This document shows positions 8,118-16,552 of a DNA stretch of 64,000 nt, piece by piece. The first letter of the stretch is position 1, and each line of letters opens with the position of its first letter. A program made the translations under genes and the position numbers. The stretch is taken from the NCBI GenBank assembly GCA_023512135.1, contig JAIMAG010000002.1:248001-312000 (forward strand), given 5' to 3'. Below the pieces are notes generated by a model, which saw only the letters and a list, made by a program, of their open reading frames with translations, made no database searches and had not been told where the DNA came from. Source of the stretch: Terriglobia bacterium. Its GTDB lineage: Bacteria > Acidobacteriota > Terriglobia > Acidiferrales > UBA7541.

Positions 8118-9527
8118 ATGCGTCGCGGACTGGCCGTGTTTCTCAGCGTGTGGCTGGCCTGGCCGGTGTCTGGTTTCGCGGCGGCAGCGCAGCAGACGGG
8201 TTCGCAGGCACCGGCGCTCGCCGAACTGCTGGCGAAGCCCTACCTCTGGCTGTTCGAAAATGCGGCCGAGCTGAATCTGTCGCCTGCGGCCTTGCAGGAG
8301 CACCGGCGGCAGCTCGAGCGGGAAAAACGCCAGGAAAAACAGCAGCTCGAGCAGCAGCGCCGAAACCTCGAAAAGGAAATCCAGCGTGCCCAGCAGACGC
8401 TGCGCGAGTTGAATCGGCAGCCAGCTACGACCGAAAGCGAGAAACGCCGTCACGACCTGCACTGTCACATACAGGAGCTGCGCCGGCAGATCGGTGATCT
8501 CGAACTCGCCCTCCAGCAGGGCGTCAACGTCAAATACGACAACCTGTTCGCCAAGCTACGGCTGCTGGAAGAATGGCCCGCCGCGCAGCGCCAGTGGCTC
8601 GCCCGGATCCAATCCGGGCAGGCCGCCGAGCGCAAATTCGGCGATTTCCGCGACATCGGTTTTCGCAACGGCACTTTCCAGAATCAAGCCGACGATATCG
8701 CCCGCGGCCGCGAAGCCATCGAAGAGCTCCGCCGCAACGGCATCCTGCCGCCCGAAGTCGAAGACGAAGCCATCGTGCGCTACGTTCGCACGCTGGCGCA
8801 GCGGATTGCCCAGAACTCCGATCTCCAGGTGCCGTTGCAAGTTGCCGTGCTGAAGAGCGAAGAAATCAACGCCTTCGCGCTGCCCGGCGGCTTCCTGTTC
8901 GTGAATACCGGACTGATCTTGAAAGCCGAGAAGGAATCCGAACTTGCCGGCGTGCTGGCACACGAAATCGCCCACGTCGCCGCCCGGCACGGCCATCGTC
9001 TGATGAAACGCGCCACGATCGCCAGCCTGATCTATCAGGCTGCGCAGATTGCTGCCCTGGTGCTCACCGGGGGCGTGGCCTCGGTCGGCACCGCGTACGC
9101 GCTGCAGTACGGCTTCTACGGCCTGGGACTGTTCCTGAGCCTGGAGCTGCTCGGCGTCAGCCGCGACTACGAAATCGAAGCGGACATTCTCGGCACGCAG
9201 TATCTGTGGAAAGCCGGCTACAACACGCACGGCTTCATCAGCTTTTTTGACCGCATGGCGCAGGAGAAAGGGTATGCCACCGGCCTGAGCTGGTTTCGCA
9301 CCCATCCGCCTTTCTATGAGCGCATGGCCGTGACCTATTCGGAAATCCTGGCCCTGCCCCGGCAGGAGCAGTCCGTCGACGACACCTCCGAATTTCAGCG
9401 GATCCAGGGTCAGCTCGCGCAGATCGTGCTCGAGATGGAAAAGAAAGATCGAGATGCGCCCACGCTGCGAAAGGTTTACGAGTGCCGCGACAACGAGGAC
9501 CACTCCGGCGCCCTGCGCCGTCCTTGA
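8118..9527 (+). CDS. periplasmic M48 family metalloprotease with N-terminal coiled coil
   Basis: Secreted zinc protease of 469 residues starting with a signal peptide (MRRGLAVFLSVWLAWPVSGF). Residues 55-140 are a Gln/Glu/Arg-rich coiled coil. The M48 domain follows: NAFALPGG, the zinc motif HEIAH at 282-286, and a third ligand expected in EIEAD. This layout resembles BepA/LoiP-like quality-control proteases of the cell envelope, but the coiled coil replaces the TPR region of BepA. The ATG at 8118 has GAGGAGG 6 bases upstream; the longer frame from 8043 is rejected. It stands alone between the tRNA and a convergent operon. A second, shorter M48 enzyme is encoded at 49935-51332. Confidence 0.87.
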   Translation: MRRGLAVFLSVWLAWPVSGFAAAAQQTGSQAPALAELLAKPYLWLFENAAELNLSPAALQEHRRQLEREKRQEKQQLEQQRRNLEKEIQRAQQTLRELNRQPATTESEKRRHDLHCHIQELRRQIGDLELALQQGVNVKYDNLFAKLRLLEEWPAAQRQWLARIQSGQAAERKFGDFRDIGFRNGTFQNQADDIARGREAIEELRRNGILPPEVEDEAIVRYVRTLAQRIAQNSDLQVPLQVAVLKSEEINAFALPGGFLFVNTGLILKAEKESELAGVLAHEIAHVAARHGHRLMKRATIASLIYQAAQIAALVLTGGVASVGTAYALQYGFYGLGLFLSLELLGVSRDYEIEADILGTQYLWKAGYNTHGFISFFDRMAQEKGYATGLSWFRTHPPFYERMAVTYSEILALPRQEQSVDDTSEFQRIQGQLAQIVLEMEKKDRDAPTLRKVYECRDNEDHSGALRRP

Positions 9528-9581
9528 CGCTGCCGCGCCGAGGCTATGGTGCGGCCCACGCAGCAGTGCCACACCCCGCCC

Positions 9582-10649
9582 TTACCGCGACGCGGCGAAC
9601 GGATGCTCGAAGCTGAGATAGAGAAAAATGCCCCACTCGCCGCGGTTCGCGCGCCCCACTTCCACAGGAAAAGCGATGCCGGGCACGATCTGCAAGCCGT
9701 TCGCAAAGTTGTACGCCCAGCGGAACCCCGGGTTGAGGATCACGCTGTTTTCCCACACCGCATCGCCTGGAGCAGCCACACTCTGCTGGCTCGAAAACAA
9801 CACCTCCAACAGCGGGTTGAAACGCGGATGCAGCCGCCAGATGAAACTCTGGCCGACGAAGTATCCGTATGTGGCGGCCTCCTCGCCGGCAGGATTCTTC
9901 GCATTGGGCACAATCGAGCCGCCGGCATTGAAGTGCGTCACCAACTGCTCGTGCAGGGTGATGCTCACCGGCAGATTGAACTCCACGCCGGTGCCGCCGG
10001 CACCACGCCCCTGGCGAGAATCACCCGTAGGCAGCAGCAGGCTGATGCGCGGGGCGATCGCCACCGCTCCACCATCCTGGCCGGCGAGCTGATAGCGGTA
10101 GTTCAACAGCAAATCGCCCAGGCCGCCGCCGGCACCGGGCACCGTTTCGTAGTCGGCTACCGCCAGCGTGTAGCTGAACTGATGTCGCGGCGCCGGCTGC
10201 ACCGGCCATTCCTGTGTGAACGTGAATTCCCAGTCGCCGCGGCGACCGCGCTGGAAGGCGTTGATGTGCTGCACGACCCCGTATTCCTGGTTGTAGGCTT
10301 CTTCGATCAGAAAACTGTTGTCGGCGATATGCGGATCCCCCGCCGTCTGCGCCGGGCGAGCCACACGCGCACGGGCAGCCTCAGTCGGACGCCAGTAGAC
10401 CCGTTCTGGCAGAACACTTCCCGCTTCGACCTCGAGACGAGGCCGGCGCGGTACGGAAAAATCCACAGTTTTGTCCGTACGCTCTGGAGCTGCCATCGCC
10501 GGCGGCTTCCGGCCTGCGTTTGCCGTTGTCGAAGTTTTTCGCTCTTCGAGCTCCTGGCCGCCAGCCAGTGCGGGCAGCAAAATCGTTGTCAGGACAACCG
10601 CACAGGCAGCCAGGACAGAACGGCACACCATCAGCGCCAACCCTTTCAT
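9582..10649 (-). CDS. outer-membrane beta-barrel protein, MetA-pathway transporter-like
   Basis: Protein of 355 residues with a signal peptide ending near LPALAGGQ. After a low-complexity linker (residues 35-100) comes a series of alternating amphipathic strands such as GDWEFTFTQEWPV, GLGDLLLNYRYQL and AIAPRISLLLPTGDSR. The ending FLYLSFEHPFAASR carries aromatic residues, as expected for a barrel. The LPTGDSRQGRG segment recalls the uncharacterised outer-membrane transporters annotated as meta-pathway of phenol degradation (MetA) proteins. It is the third gene after the multicopper oxidase and ZIP genes with a 50-base gap, so it may be the outer-membrane part of that system. The substrate is not known. 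Confidence 0.6.
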   Translation of the reverse strand: MKGLALMVCRSVLAACAVVLTTILLPALAGGQELEERKTSTTANAGRKPPAMAAPERTDKTVDFSVPRRPRLEVEAGSVLPERVYWRPTEAARARVARPAQTAGDPHIADNSFLIEEAYNQEYGVVQHINAFQRGRRGDWEFTFTQEWPVQPAPRHQFSYTLAVADYETVPGAGGGLGDLLLNYRYQLAGQDGGAVAIAPRISLLLPTGDSRQGRGAGGTGVEFNLPVSITLHEQLVTHFNAGGSIVPNAKNPAGEEAATYGYFVGQSFIWRLHPRFNPLLEVLFSSQQSVAAPGDAVWENSVILNPGFRWAYNFANGLQIVPGIAFPVEVGRANRGEWGIFLYLSFEHPFAASR

Positions 10650-10699
10650 GCGTTTTTTCTCCTGGGTGACGGCATTGCGGCGGCGCGGCGCCGCAACGT

Positions 10700-11905
10700 T
10701 CAGACCGTTATGAACAGCCCCGTAGCATACATCACAGCCAGGCCGAGCAAGAAACCCGAGACATTGGCTGGCTGCGCGAACGCCAAGCCGTGCTCGCGTC
10801 GCATCTGGGCTGCGATTTCCAGCACCACCTGAAACACAGCGCCGGCACCGATGGAAATAAACAGCACGGCCAGCAGCGGTGAAGGCGTGAAGGCCCCCAT
10901 CGAAGTTCCCAGAATCGTCGGGAGACCGGCCAGCAGCCCGAGCCAGATCAGATGCCGCCAGCGGCCCGTGCCGAATTCACTGCGGACAATCGGCGCGACG
11001 ATGGCCACGCCCTCCGTCAGATTGTGGATCATGAAGCCGATGATCAGCAGCGCCCCGGTGGCCACCTCACCGAGCGCGTAGGCGCCGCCGATGGCCAATC
11101 CCTCTCCCAGATTGTGGATGCCGATGCCGAAGGCCACCAGATAGGCAATCGTCAGCGACATCTCGCCGCCGCGGGCCTGCTGTCGTGCTTCGATTGTCCG
11201 GGAAAGCGCATACAGCCCCAGCAGGCTCAACGCCACACCGATGGCAATCACCCCTACGCCCTGGTAGGGTCCGGGCAAATGCTGGGCTTCTGCCAGAGCG
11301 TCGGCCAAGGCATCCACACCAATAAACACCAGCAACCCGATGGTCAGGCTGAGCAGGAATCCATACGCCCGCCGGCCGAGCTGGCGCAAAAACGGCAACC
11401 AGAGAATGCCCAAAAACACCGGCAACACGCCCACGTAGATGCCCAGCATGGCAAACTGCCCGAAGCTGCGCGCGCTCCACTGCGGCGTGGCCGTGGCGAT
11501 GGCCACTTCGTGCACAAAGGGAATCCCATTCGAACTGAACAGCACAATCTCGTAGGGTTCGCCCTCCGTCCAGGGATACGGAATGATGACCTGCGCGGTG
11601 CCCAGTCGCGGGATGGTCGGCGAGGGAACGATGGAAAAATCCCAGCTCGCGCGGCTGAACCATCCCACCTGCACGTGTGCGATTGTCACGGGTCCCGGCC
11701 CGACGTTGCGGATGTGCGCCACAATCCGTTCGGGAACTGCCCCACTGGCCGGCAGAAGCACCACGCGTTCATAGGTAACTGCCTCGATAGGCGCGGGAGC
11801 TTCGAACCGCAGCCCGCCGGTCGAGTGCCAGAACCAGACGAGCAGCACCCCGAGCAACAACACCGGCAGCAGAAAACTAGCCCAGACGGTCCATTTGGAT
11901 GACAT
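10700..11905 (-). CDS. ZIP family metal transporter with extracytoplasmic N-terminal domain
   Basis: Membrane protein of 401 residues. One N-terminal span is followed by a beta-rich, probably Ig-like periplasmic domain (about residues 40-145), then eight hydrophobic segments. The two metal-site helices of ZIP transporters are clear: HNLGEGLAIGG and HNLTEGVAIV, each with the conserved His/Glu ligands. ZIP proteins move Zn, Mn or Fe into the cytoplasm. The start lies 3 bases after the multicopper oxidase stop, so the pair is tightly coupled. The extra soluble domain is unusual for ZIP and could dock the oxidase or a metal chaperone; this is inference. Metal specificity cannot be read from the sequence. 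Confidence 0.85.
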   Translation of the reverse strand: MSSKWTVWASFLLPVLLLGVLLVWFWHSTGGLRFEAPAPIEAVTYERVVLLPASGAVPERIVAHIRNVGPGPVTIAHVQVGWFSRASWDFSIVPSPTIPRLGTAQVIIPYPWTEGEPYEIVLFSSNGIPFVHEVAIATATPQWSARSFGQFAMLGIYVGVLPVFLGILWLPFLRQLGRRAYGFLLSLTIGLLVFIGVDALADALAEAQHLPGPYQGVGVIAIGVALSLLGLYALSRTIEARQQARGGEMSLTIAYLVAFGIGIHNLGEGLAIGGAYALGEVATGALLIIGFMIHNLTEGVAIVAPIVRSEFGTGRWRHLIWLGLLAGLPTILGTSMGAFTPSPLLAVLFISIGAGAVFQVVLEIAAQMRREHGLAFAQPANVSGFLLGLAVMYATGLFITV

Positions 11906-11908
11906 GGA

Positions 11909-13015
11909 TCAGTTCCCTGCCCCGGCCGCGGGGTGCGCATGAGAGGCGGGCTGTGCAGCGCGGTCCGCTTTCGGTTTCACCTGAAACCAGCCCATCAGGC
12001 CCAGCTCCATGTGCTCGGTCAGATGGCACTGGAACATGTACGGTCCGGGCGAATCGTACTGGAATTCCAGGATGGCGCGCTCGGCAATGCCCAGCGTCAG
12101 CACGTCGGTCAGCTCCTGTGGCTTGAGCGACGTTCCGGAGCGGATCAAGTGAAACATATTGCCGTGGATGTGCGGGGCCATCGGCTCTTCAAAAATGTTC
12201 ATCACGTACATGCGTACCTTTTCTCCCACCGTCAGCTCGATCGGATGATCGGCGTACTGGAACGCTTTACCATTCCAAGCATAGAAATCGGCTTCCCCGT
12301 CGCGATCCAGGTCAAATGCACTCATCACCATGGCCAGTTCGCGCATCGGGGGCCGGTCTTCGCGTGGATCGATGATCATCATCCCGTACAGGCCGTTGTG
12401 GATGTGCTGATTGGTGGGCATCGAATGACAGTGATACGGAAACACACCGTAGGGCCGGGCGACGAATTCGTAGGTGAATTCCCCGCCGGGTGGTACCAGC
12501 TCGAACACACCGTCCATCTCCGCCGGGTGGATTCCGTGGAAGTGGATCGTGTGCGGCAGCTTGCCGCGGTTGATCAATTTGATGCGCATCAGGTCGCCCT
12601 CGCGACCGCGCAGCACGGGCCCGGGGACTGTGCCGTTGAACGCCCAGGCGGGCATGTGCACACCGGGAGCGACTTCGTGCACGACGTCCTCGGTGATCAC
12701 CAGCTCGTACTCGTGCACGCGGCGGTCGCGCGGCGGCGGAGGTGGCGGCGTCGGATCGTAGACCGCTTCCGCCGGCAGGCGTCGTGCCGGATAGGCGTAC
12801 TGGTAGGTTTCGCTGCCCTTGGTCGGTGGACGATGATGACCAAACCTGTGCTCCGCGTCCTGGGCAACTTCTAGGGCGGCGCGCACCCCCGCGTGCGCGC
12901 CGCCCCACCGGAACAGTGCGACCGCCACAACGGCAGTCAGCACGCCCAGACCCAGAATCCCTTTCCACAAGAGCTGTCTTCCTAACACTGGCTTACTGTC
13001 TTTATTAATTCGCAT
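11909..13015 (-). CDS. membrane-anchored two-domain multicopper oxidase
   Basis: Cupredoxin-type oxidase of 368 residues with an N-terminal membrane anchor (ILGLGVLTAVVAVALF) and a proline-rich linker. Copper motifs are HTIHFHG (155-161) and YHCHSMPTNQHIHNG (194-208) in domain 1, then PHIHGNMFH (281-289) and FQCHLTEHMELG (328-339) in domain 2. The last motif has Gln329 where canonical oxidases have a type 3 copper histidine. Possible roles are metal-ion oxidation or reductive metal handling with the adjacent ZIP transporter. The ATG at 13015 lies 9 bases after a TAGTAT -10. A TTG at 12970 preceded by AGGA at about 9 bases is an alternative start just before the membrane helix. Confidence 0.85.
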   Translation of the reverse strand: MRINKDSKPVLGRQLLWKGILGLGVLTAVVAVALFRWGGAHAGVRAALEVAQDAEHRFGHHRPPTKGSETYQYAYPARRLPAEAVYDPTPPPPPPRDRRVHEYELVITEDVVHEVAPGVHMPAWAFNGTVPGPVLRGREGDLMRIKLINRGKLPHTIHFHGIHPAEMDGVFELVPPGGEFTYEFVARPYGVFPYHCHSMPTNQHIHNGLYGMMIIDPREDRPPMRELAMVMSAFDLDRDGEADFYAWNGKAFQYADHPIELTVGEKVRMYVMNIFEEPMAPHIHGNMFHLIRSGTSLKPQELTDVLTLGIAERAILEFQYDSPGPYMFQCHLTEHMELGLMGWFQVKPKADRAAQPASHAHPAAGAGN

Positions 13016-13024
13016 TAACACTGA

Positions 13025-13053
13025 ATACTAAATGAAGTTAATACACTTGTCAA
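13025..13053 (-). promoter_or_regulatory. sigma-70-type promoter of the multicopper oxidase operon
   Basis: On the - strand TTGACA (13048-13053), 17 bases, TAGTAT (13025-13030). The surrounding 50 bases are AT-rich compared with the neighbourhood. Transcription would begin at or just before the ATG at 13015. Confidence 0.65.
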
Positions 13054-13160
13054 GCCCAAATGACATGCCTCGATGCTTCGGATCGCTGCTGCTTCCACAG
13101 CACAATTGGCCAACCTGCCTGGATACTCGATGTTCGGAGTGGAAGGCTGGAGGTCCTGGT

Positions 13161-14360
13161 CTAACCCAGGAGGTTGCGGGCTGTCTCGAGGAATGCTTCC
13201 AGCCGGGCCGCTTCGGGCACGAGACCCTGAGCAAACTGCGGAGTACCTCCGCCGCGACCGCCTGCTGCGGCCAGGGCCTGCTGGAGCAACACGTTCATGT
13301 CTCCCTGCAGTCCACGTGACTGCGCAAAGATGACGTGGCCACCGAGCCGCGTGCCCACCAGGACACGCACCCGGTCTTCGGCGATCATCTTGTTCACCAG
13401 CAGCCGCAGATAGCCGGGCTCGAGATGCTCGAAGACATGGACGAGCTGCCGGATGCCGTCGGAGCGCGTTTCGGCCCGGGTGGCCAGCAGCGACAGCGCT
13501 TCGAGCTCAGCCAGATGTTCCTGCAGTCGTTGCCGCTCCCGGTAGAGGGCCTGCCGTTCCTCCAGCGCACGCGTCACCAGGGTGGGCACCTCGGCCGGGT
13601 TGCAGCTCAACCGTCGCGCCACTTCGCCGAGCGCTTCGAAATCGGCGCGCGCTGCGGTCACCGCACGCTGCCCGCAGAGGAACTCGACGCGCCAGTGGCC
13701 GCGCACCTTTTCGCACCGGCGCAACAGAATGCAGCCGATCTGGCCGGTGCGCGCCACGTGGGTGCCACCGCACGGCTGCCGGTCGCAGCCTTCGATTTCC
13801 ACGATCCGCAACAGACCGGTGCGTGCCACCGGCCGGCGTACGTCCAGCTCCGCGAGCTCTTCGGCGCGTGCCCAGCGAATCTCCACAGGTCGGTCTTCGG
13901 TGACGATCGCGTTGGCATACTGCTCGGCTTCGGCCAGCTGCTGCGGCAGCACGGCCCGCGCTTCCAGATCGATTGTCGAAGCATTGCGGCCCAGATGAAA
14001 CGACACAGTGGGCAGCCCGAAGTGTTCCACGAACACAGCCGAGAGCAGATGCTGGCCGGTGTGCTGCTGCATGTGGTCCCAGCGGCGCGGCCAGTCGATG
14101 GCCCCGTGCACCGGCCCGGGCGCAAGCGCGCGGTCGGTCACATGCACCACCGTACCATCCTCGGTTTCGTACACGTCCAGCACGCGCGCATCGGCAAGCC
14201 TGCCGGTGTCGTGCGGCTGGCCTCCTGAAGTGGGATAGAACGCGGTGCAGTCGAGCACCACCTGCCAGCGCTCTGGCTCTCCGGGCATCGGCGCACAGGA
14301 CATCACGTGCGCAGCAAACTCTCGCAGGAAGGCATCGTGGTAGTAGAGCCGTTCCGTCAT
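13161..14360 (-). CDS. AlaX-like alanyl-tRNA editing protein (AlaX-L)
   Basis: Trans-editing factor that hydrolyses mischarged Ser- or Gly-tRNA(Ala). It resembles the second half of alanyl-tRNA synthetase: FYPTSGGQPHDTG in the beta-barrel, then the zinc/catalytic motifs HTGQH (100-104) and CGGTH (197-201). The C-terminal part (GGRGGGTPQFAQG) is the DHHA1 domain, so this is the long form of the family. There is no aminoacylation domain. At 399 residues the size fits. The start ATG overlaps the threonine synthase stop (ATGA), so a frame extension to 14495 is rejected. The pair thrC-alaX is transcribed leftward. Confidence 0.9.
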   Translation of the reverse strand: MTERLYYHDAFLREFAAHVMSCAPMPGEPERWQVVLDCTAFYPTSGGQPHDTGRLADARVLDVYETEDGTVVHVTDRALAPGPVHGAIDWPRRWDHMQQHTGQHLLSAVFVEHFGLPTVSFHLGRNASTIDLEARAVLPQQLAEAEQYANAIVTEDRPVEIRWARAEELAELDVRRPVARTGLLRIVEIEGCDRQPCGGTHVARTGQIGCILLRRCEKVRGHWRVEFLCGQRAVTAARADFEALGEVARRLSCNPAEVPTLVTRALEERQALYRERQRLQEHLAELEALSLLATRAETRSDGIRQLVHVFEHLEPGYLRLLVNKMIAEDRVRVLVGTRLGGHVIFAQSRGLQGDMNVLLQQALAAAGGRGGGTPQFAQGLVPEAARLEAFLETARNLLG

Positions 14361-15598
14361 GGTTCTCGGCGATTCGACGTGCGCGCTGTGGGCGGCTCGG
14401 CCGGACGCGCTCGCAACGCCTCTGCCCAGGCTTCCGCATATTTGTAACCGCTGCCGGTGTTGAACAGCACCACGGTTTCCTCGGCGCGAAGCCAACCCTG
14501 CTCCCGCAGGCGACGCGCAGCCGCCACCGTGGCAGCACCCTCGGGTGCGGCGTAGATGCCTTCCCTGGCGGCCAGTTCGCGTCCCGCTTCGAGCATGGCT
14601 TCGTCCGGCACAGCCACGGCGGTTCCCGAGCTGCTGCGAATCGCTGCGAGCATCAAGAAATCGCCCAGCGGTTTGGGCACGCGCAGGCCAGACGCTATCG
14701 TGCGCGCGTCTTCCCAGAATTCACAGGATTCTCCGCCCTTTTCGAAGGCCTCCACGACCGGCGCGCAGCCGGCTGCCTGCACCGCCACCATCCGAGGCCG
14801 TTCCGGTCCGATGCAGCCGATCGCTTCCAGTTCGTCGAATGCTTTCCACATGCCGATCAGGCCCACACCGCCACCGGCCGGATAGAGAATCACGTCGGGG
14901 AGTCGTCCGAGCTGCTCGAACAGTTCCAGACCCATCGTCTTCTTGCCCTCGATCCGGTAAGGCTCTTTCAGCGTGGTGACTTCAAACCAGCCGCGGTGCT
15001 GCTTCTGCTCGGCCACATACCGGGCACAGTCGCTGATCAAACCGTCCAGTTGGACCACTTCCGCGCCAAATGCGCGGCATTCCAGCACGTTGGCGGCGGG
15101 CGTATCGGCGGGCATCACCACCACGCAGCGCAGTCCGGCGCGCGCCGCATAGGCGGCCAGTGCGCCGCCGGCATTGCCCGCCGTCGGTATCGCCAGCGTT
15201 TGCGCGCCGAGCGCTTTGGCTCGCGTAACCGCGGCTGAAAGTCCGCGGGCTTTGAACGAACCGGTGGGATTCAAACCCTCGTCCTTGATGAACAGATTCG
15301 GCAGCCCGAGCCCTTCGCCCAGCCGGCGCGTGTGCAGCAACGGGGTGAATCCTTCGCCCAGGGAGACCGGCTCGCCCGGTGGCAGCAGTTCGCAGTAGCG
15401 CCACATCGAAGCCGGCCGAGGCGGCCGCGACGGCTCGCCGCCATTCGGGCGAAGCCACGGCGCGAGCGTCCGTGCGGCGGCGCGCAGGTCATACCGCGCC
15501 AGCAACGGTCCGCCACAGGAACAGAGGTTGATCAACTGCTCGTGCGGGTACAGTCGCCGGCAGCGCGAGCATTCCAGATGGGTCAGCGCGCTCTGCAT
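14357..15598 (-). CDS. thrC: threonine synthase
   Basis: PLP enzyme converting O-phosphohomoserine to threonine. The N-terminus carries a small Cys cluster (LECSRCRRLY and NLCSCGG), common in the compact class of bacterial threonine synthases. The PLP lysine lies in NPTGSFKARG. The GNAGGALAAYAARAG and PAGGGVGLIGMWKAF loops bind the cofactor phosphate and ring. At 413 residues the size is normal. The ATG at 15598 is chosen because it starts the zinc-ribbon region and lies 9 bases after a TG-C-TACACT -10. The same frame runs on to 15985 but overlaps the divergent HAD gene. Homoserine kinase is not nearby. Confidence 0.92.
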   Translation of the reverse strand: MQSALTHLECSRCRRLYPHEQLINLCSCGGPLLARYDLRAAARTLAPWLRPNGGEPSRPPRPASMWRYCELLPPGEPVSLGEGFTPLLHTRRLGEGLGLPNLFIKDEGLNPTGSFKARGLSAAVTRAKALGAQTLAIPTAGNAGGALAAYAARAGLRCVVVMPADTPAANVLECRAFGAEVVQLDGLISDCARYVAEQKQHRGWFEVTTLKEPYRIEGKKTMGLELFEQLGRLPDVILYPAGGGVGLIGMWKAFDELEAIGCIGPERPRMVAVQAAGCAPVVEAFEKGGESCEFWEDARTIASGLRVPKPLGDFLMLAAIRSSSGTAVAVPDEAMLEAGRELAAREGIYAAPEGAATVAAARRLREQGWLRAEETVVLFNTGSGYKYAEAWAEALRARPAEPPTARTSNRREP

Positions 15599-15607
15599 CG
15601 CCGCAGA

Positions 15608-15618
15608 AGTGTAGCATG
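15608..15618 (-). promoter_or_regulatory. extended -10 promoter of thrC-alaX
   Basis: On the - strand TG-C-TACACT ends at 15608, 9 bases before the thrC ATG. This predicts a leaderless or nearly leaderless message. Confidence 0.45.
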
Positions 15619-15684
15619 CCCGCCCGCTCCGCACGCCCGGGGGCGAGCCGGCCCAGCGCACTGTTCTGCCGTGAGCCACCGCGG

Positions 15685-15690
15685 TAGAAT
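15685..15690 (+). promoter_or_regulatory. -10 element of the HAD hydrolase gene
   Basis: TAGAAT (5 of 6 consensus bases) ends 8 bases before the ATG at 15699. No ribosome binding site fits between them, so a leaderless transcript is likely. No good -35 is seen. Confidence 0.5.
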
Positions 15691-15698
15691 GACGACGG

Positions 15699-16547
15699 AT
15701 GCCGATCCGCCTGATTGCGATCGATATCGACGGGACGCTGCTCGATTCGCGCTGGGAGCTGCCCGAAGCAAACCGCAAGGCCATCGCCGAGGCCGTTGCC
15801 CGGGGCATGGAAATTGTCCTCGTCACCGGTCGCCGGTTCGACTTTGCCCTGCCGATCGCCCGTCTGCTGGCCGCTCCAGTCGTCCTCGTGGTGAACAACG
15901 GCGCACTGATCAAAGCCGTAGACGGCACCACGCATCTGCGGCGACTTCTTCCGCGGGACCTGGCACGCGCCGTGCTGGAGGCCACGCCCGAGTTTCGTGC
16001 CGGCGCCGCGGTAATGTTCGACCGTCCTCGAGAGAATCAGGTCATTTTTGAACAGATCGACTGGGAAGACGCCCAGCGTCGCGAGTATTTCGAACGCAAT
16101 CGCAGCTTTCTGGCGGAAATCGCCCCGCTGGAATCCTGCCTGACCGAAGATCCGATTCAGGTCCTGTTTACTGGACCGGTCGAGCGCATGCGCGAGCTCG
16201 CCGGCCGGCTGAACCATCTGCCGCAGCGGGACCAGTTTTCCCTGGCGCTGACCGAATACGCCGCGCGCAACTTTGCCCTGGTGGACGTTGTGCACCGCGA
16301 CGCCTCGAAAGGCTCGGCACTGCAGGAATGGGCAGCGCGAAGGAAAATTTCCCGCGACGAAATTCTCGCCATCGGCGATAATCTGAACGATCGCGAAATG
16401 CTGGAATTTGCCGGTACCCGGGTGCTGATGGGGAACTGCGTGCCGGAGCTGCGCCAACTGGGCTGGCCGATCACGATGACCAACGACGAAGCCGGTGTGG
16501 CTGCCGCCATCGAAGCCTTTGCCCTGTGCCCGGACGGACGCTGTTAG
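15699..16547 (+). CDS. Cof-type HAD-IIB family hydrolase
   Basis: Haloacid-dehalogenase-type phosphatase of 282 residues. Motif I is DIDGTLLD at residues 8-15 (nucleophile Asp8). Motif II/III regions are LVTGRRFDF and the Lys in ASKGSALQEWA. Motif IV is AIGDNLNDREMLEFAG. A Cof-type cap domain lies between motifs I and III. Enzymes of this class dephosphorylate sugar phosphates or cofactor precursors; the substrate here cannot be told. The following lytic transglycosylase starts 5 bases after the stop, so the two are probably one operon. Confidence 0.88.
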   Translation: MPIRLIAIDIDGTLLDSRWELPEANRKAIAEAVARGMEIVLVTGRRFDFALPIARLLAAPVVLVVNNGALIKAVDGTTHLRRLLPRDLARAVLEATPEFRAGAAVMFDRPRENQVIFEQIDWEDAQRREYFERNRSFLAEIAPLESCLTEDPIQVLFTGPVERMRELAGRLNHLPQRDQFSLALTEYAARNFALVDVVHRDASKGSALQEWAARRKISRDEILAIGDNLNDREMLEFAGTRVLMGNCVPELRQLGWPITMTNDEAGVAAAIEAFALCPDGRC

Positions 16548-16552
16548 CCGAC

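Noticed and set aside
7937-13160. Functional link between tRNA-Ala and the AlaX-like gene
   Set aside because: The genes are 5 kb apart, on opposite strands, with unrelated operons between them.
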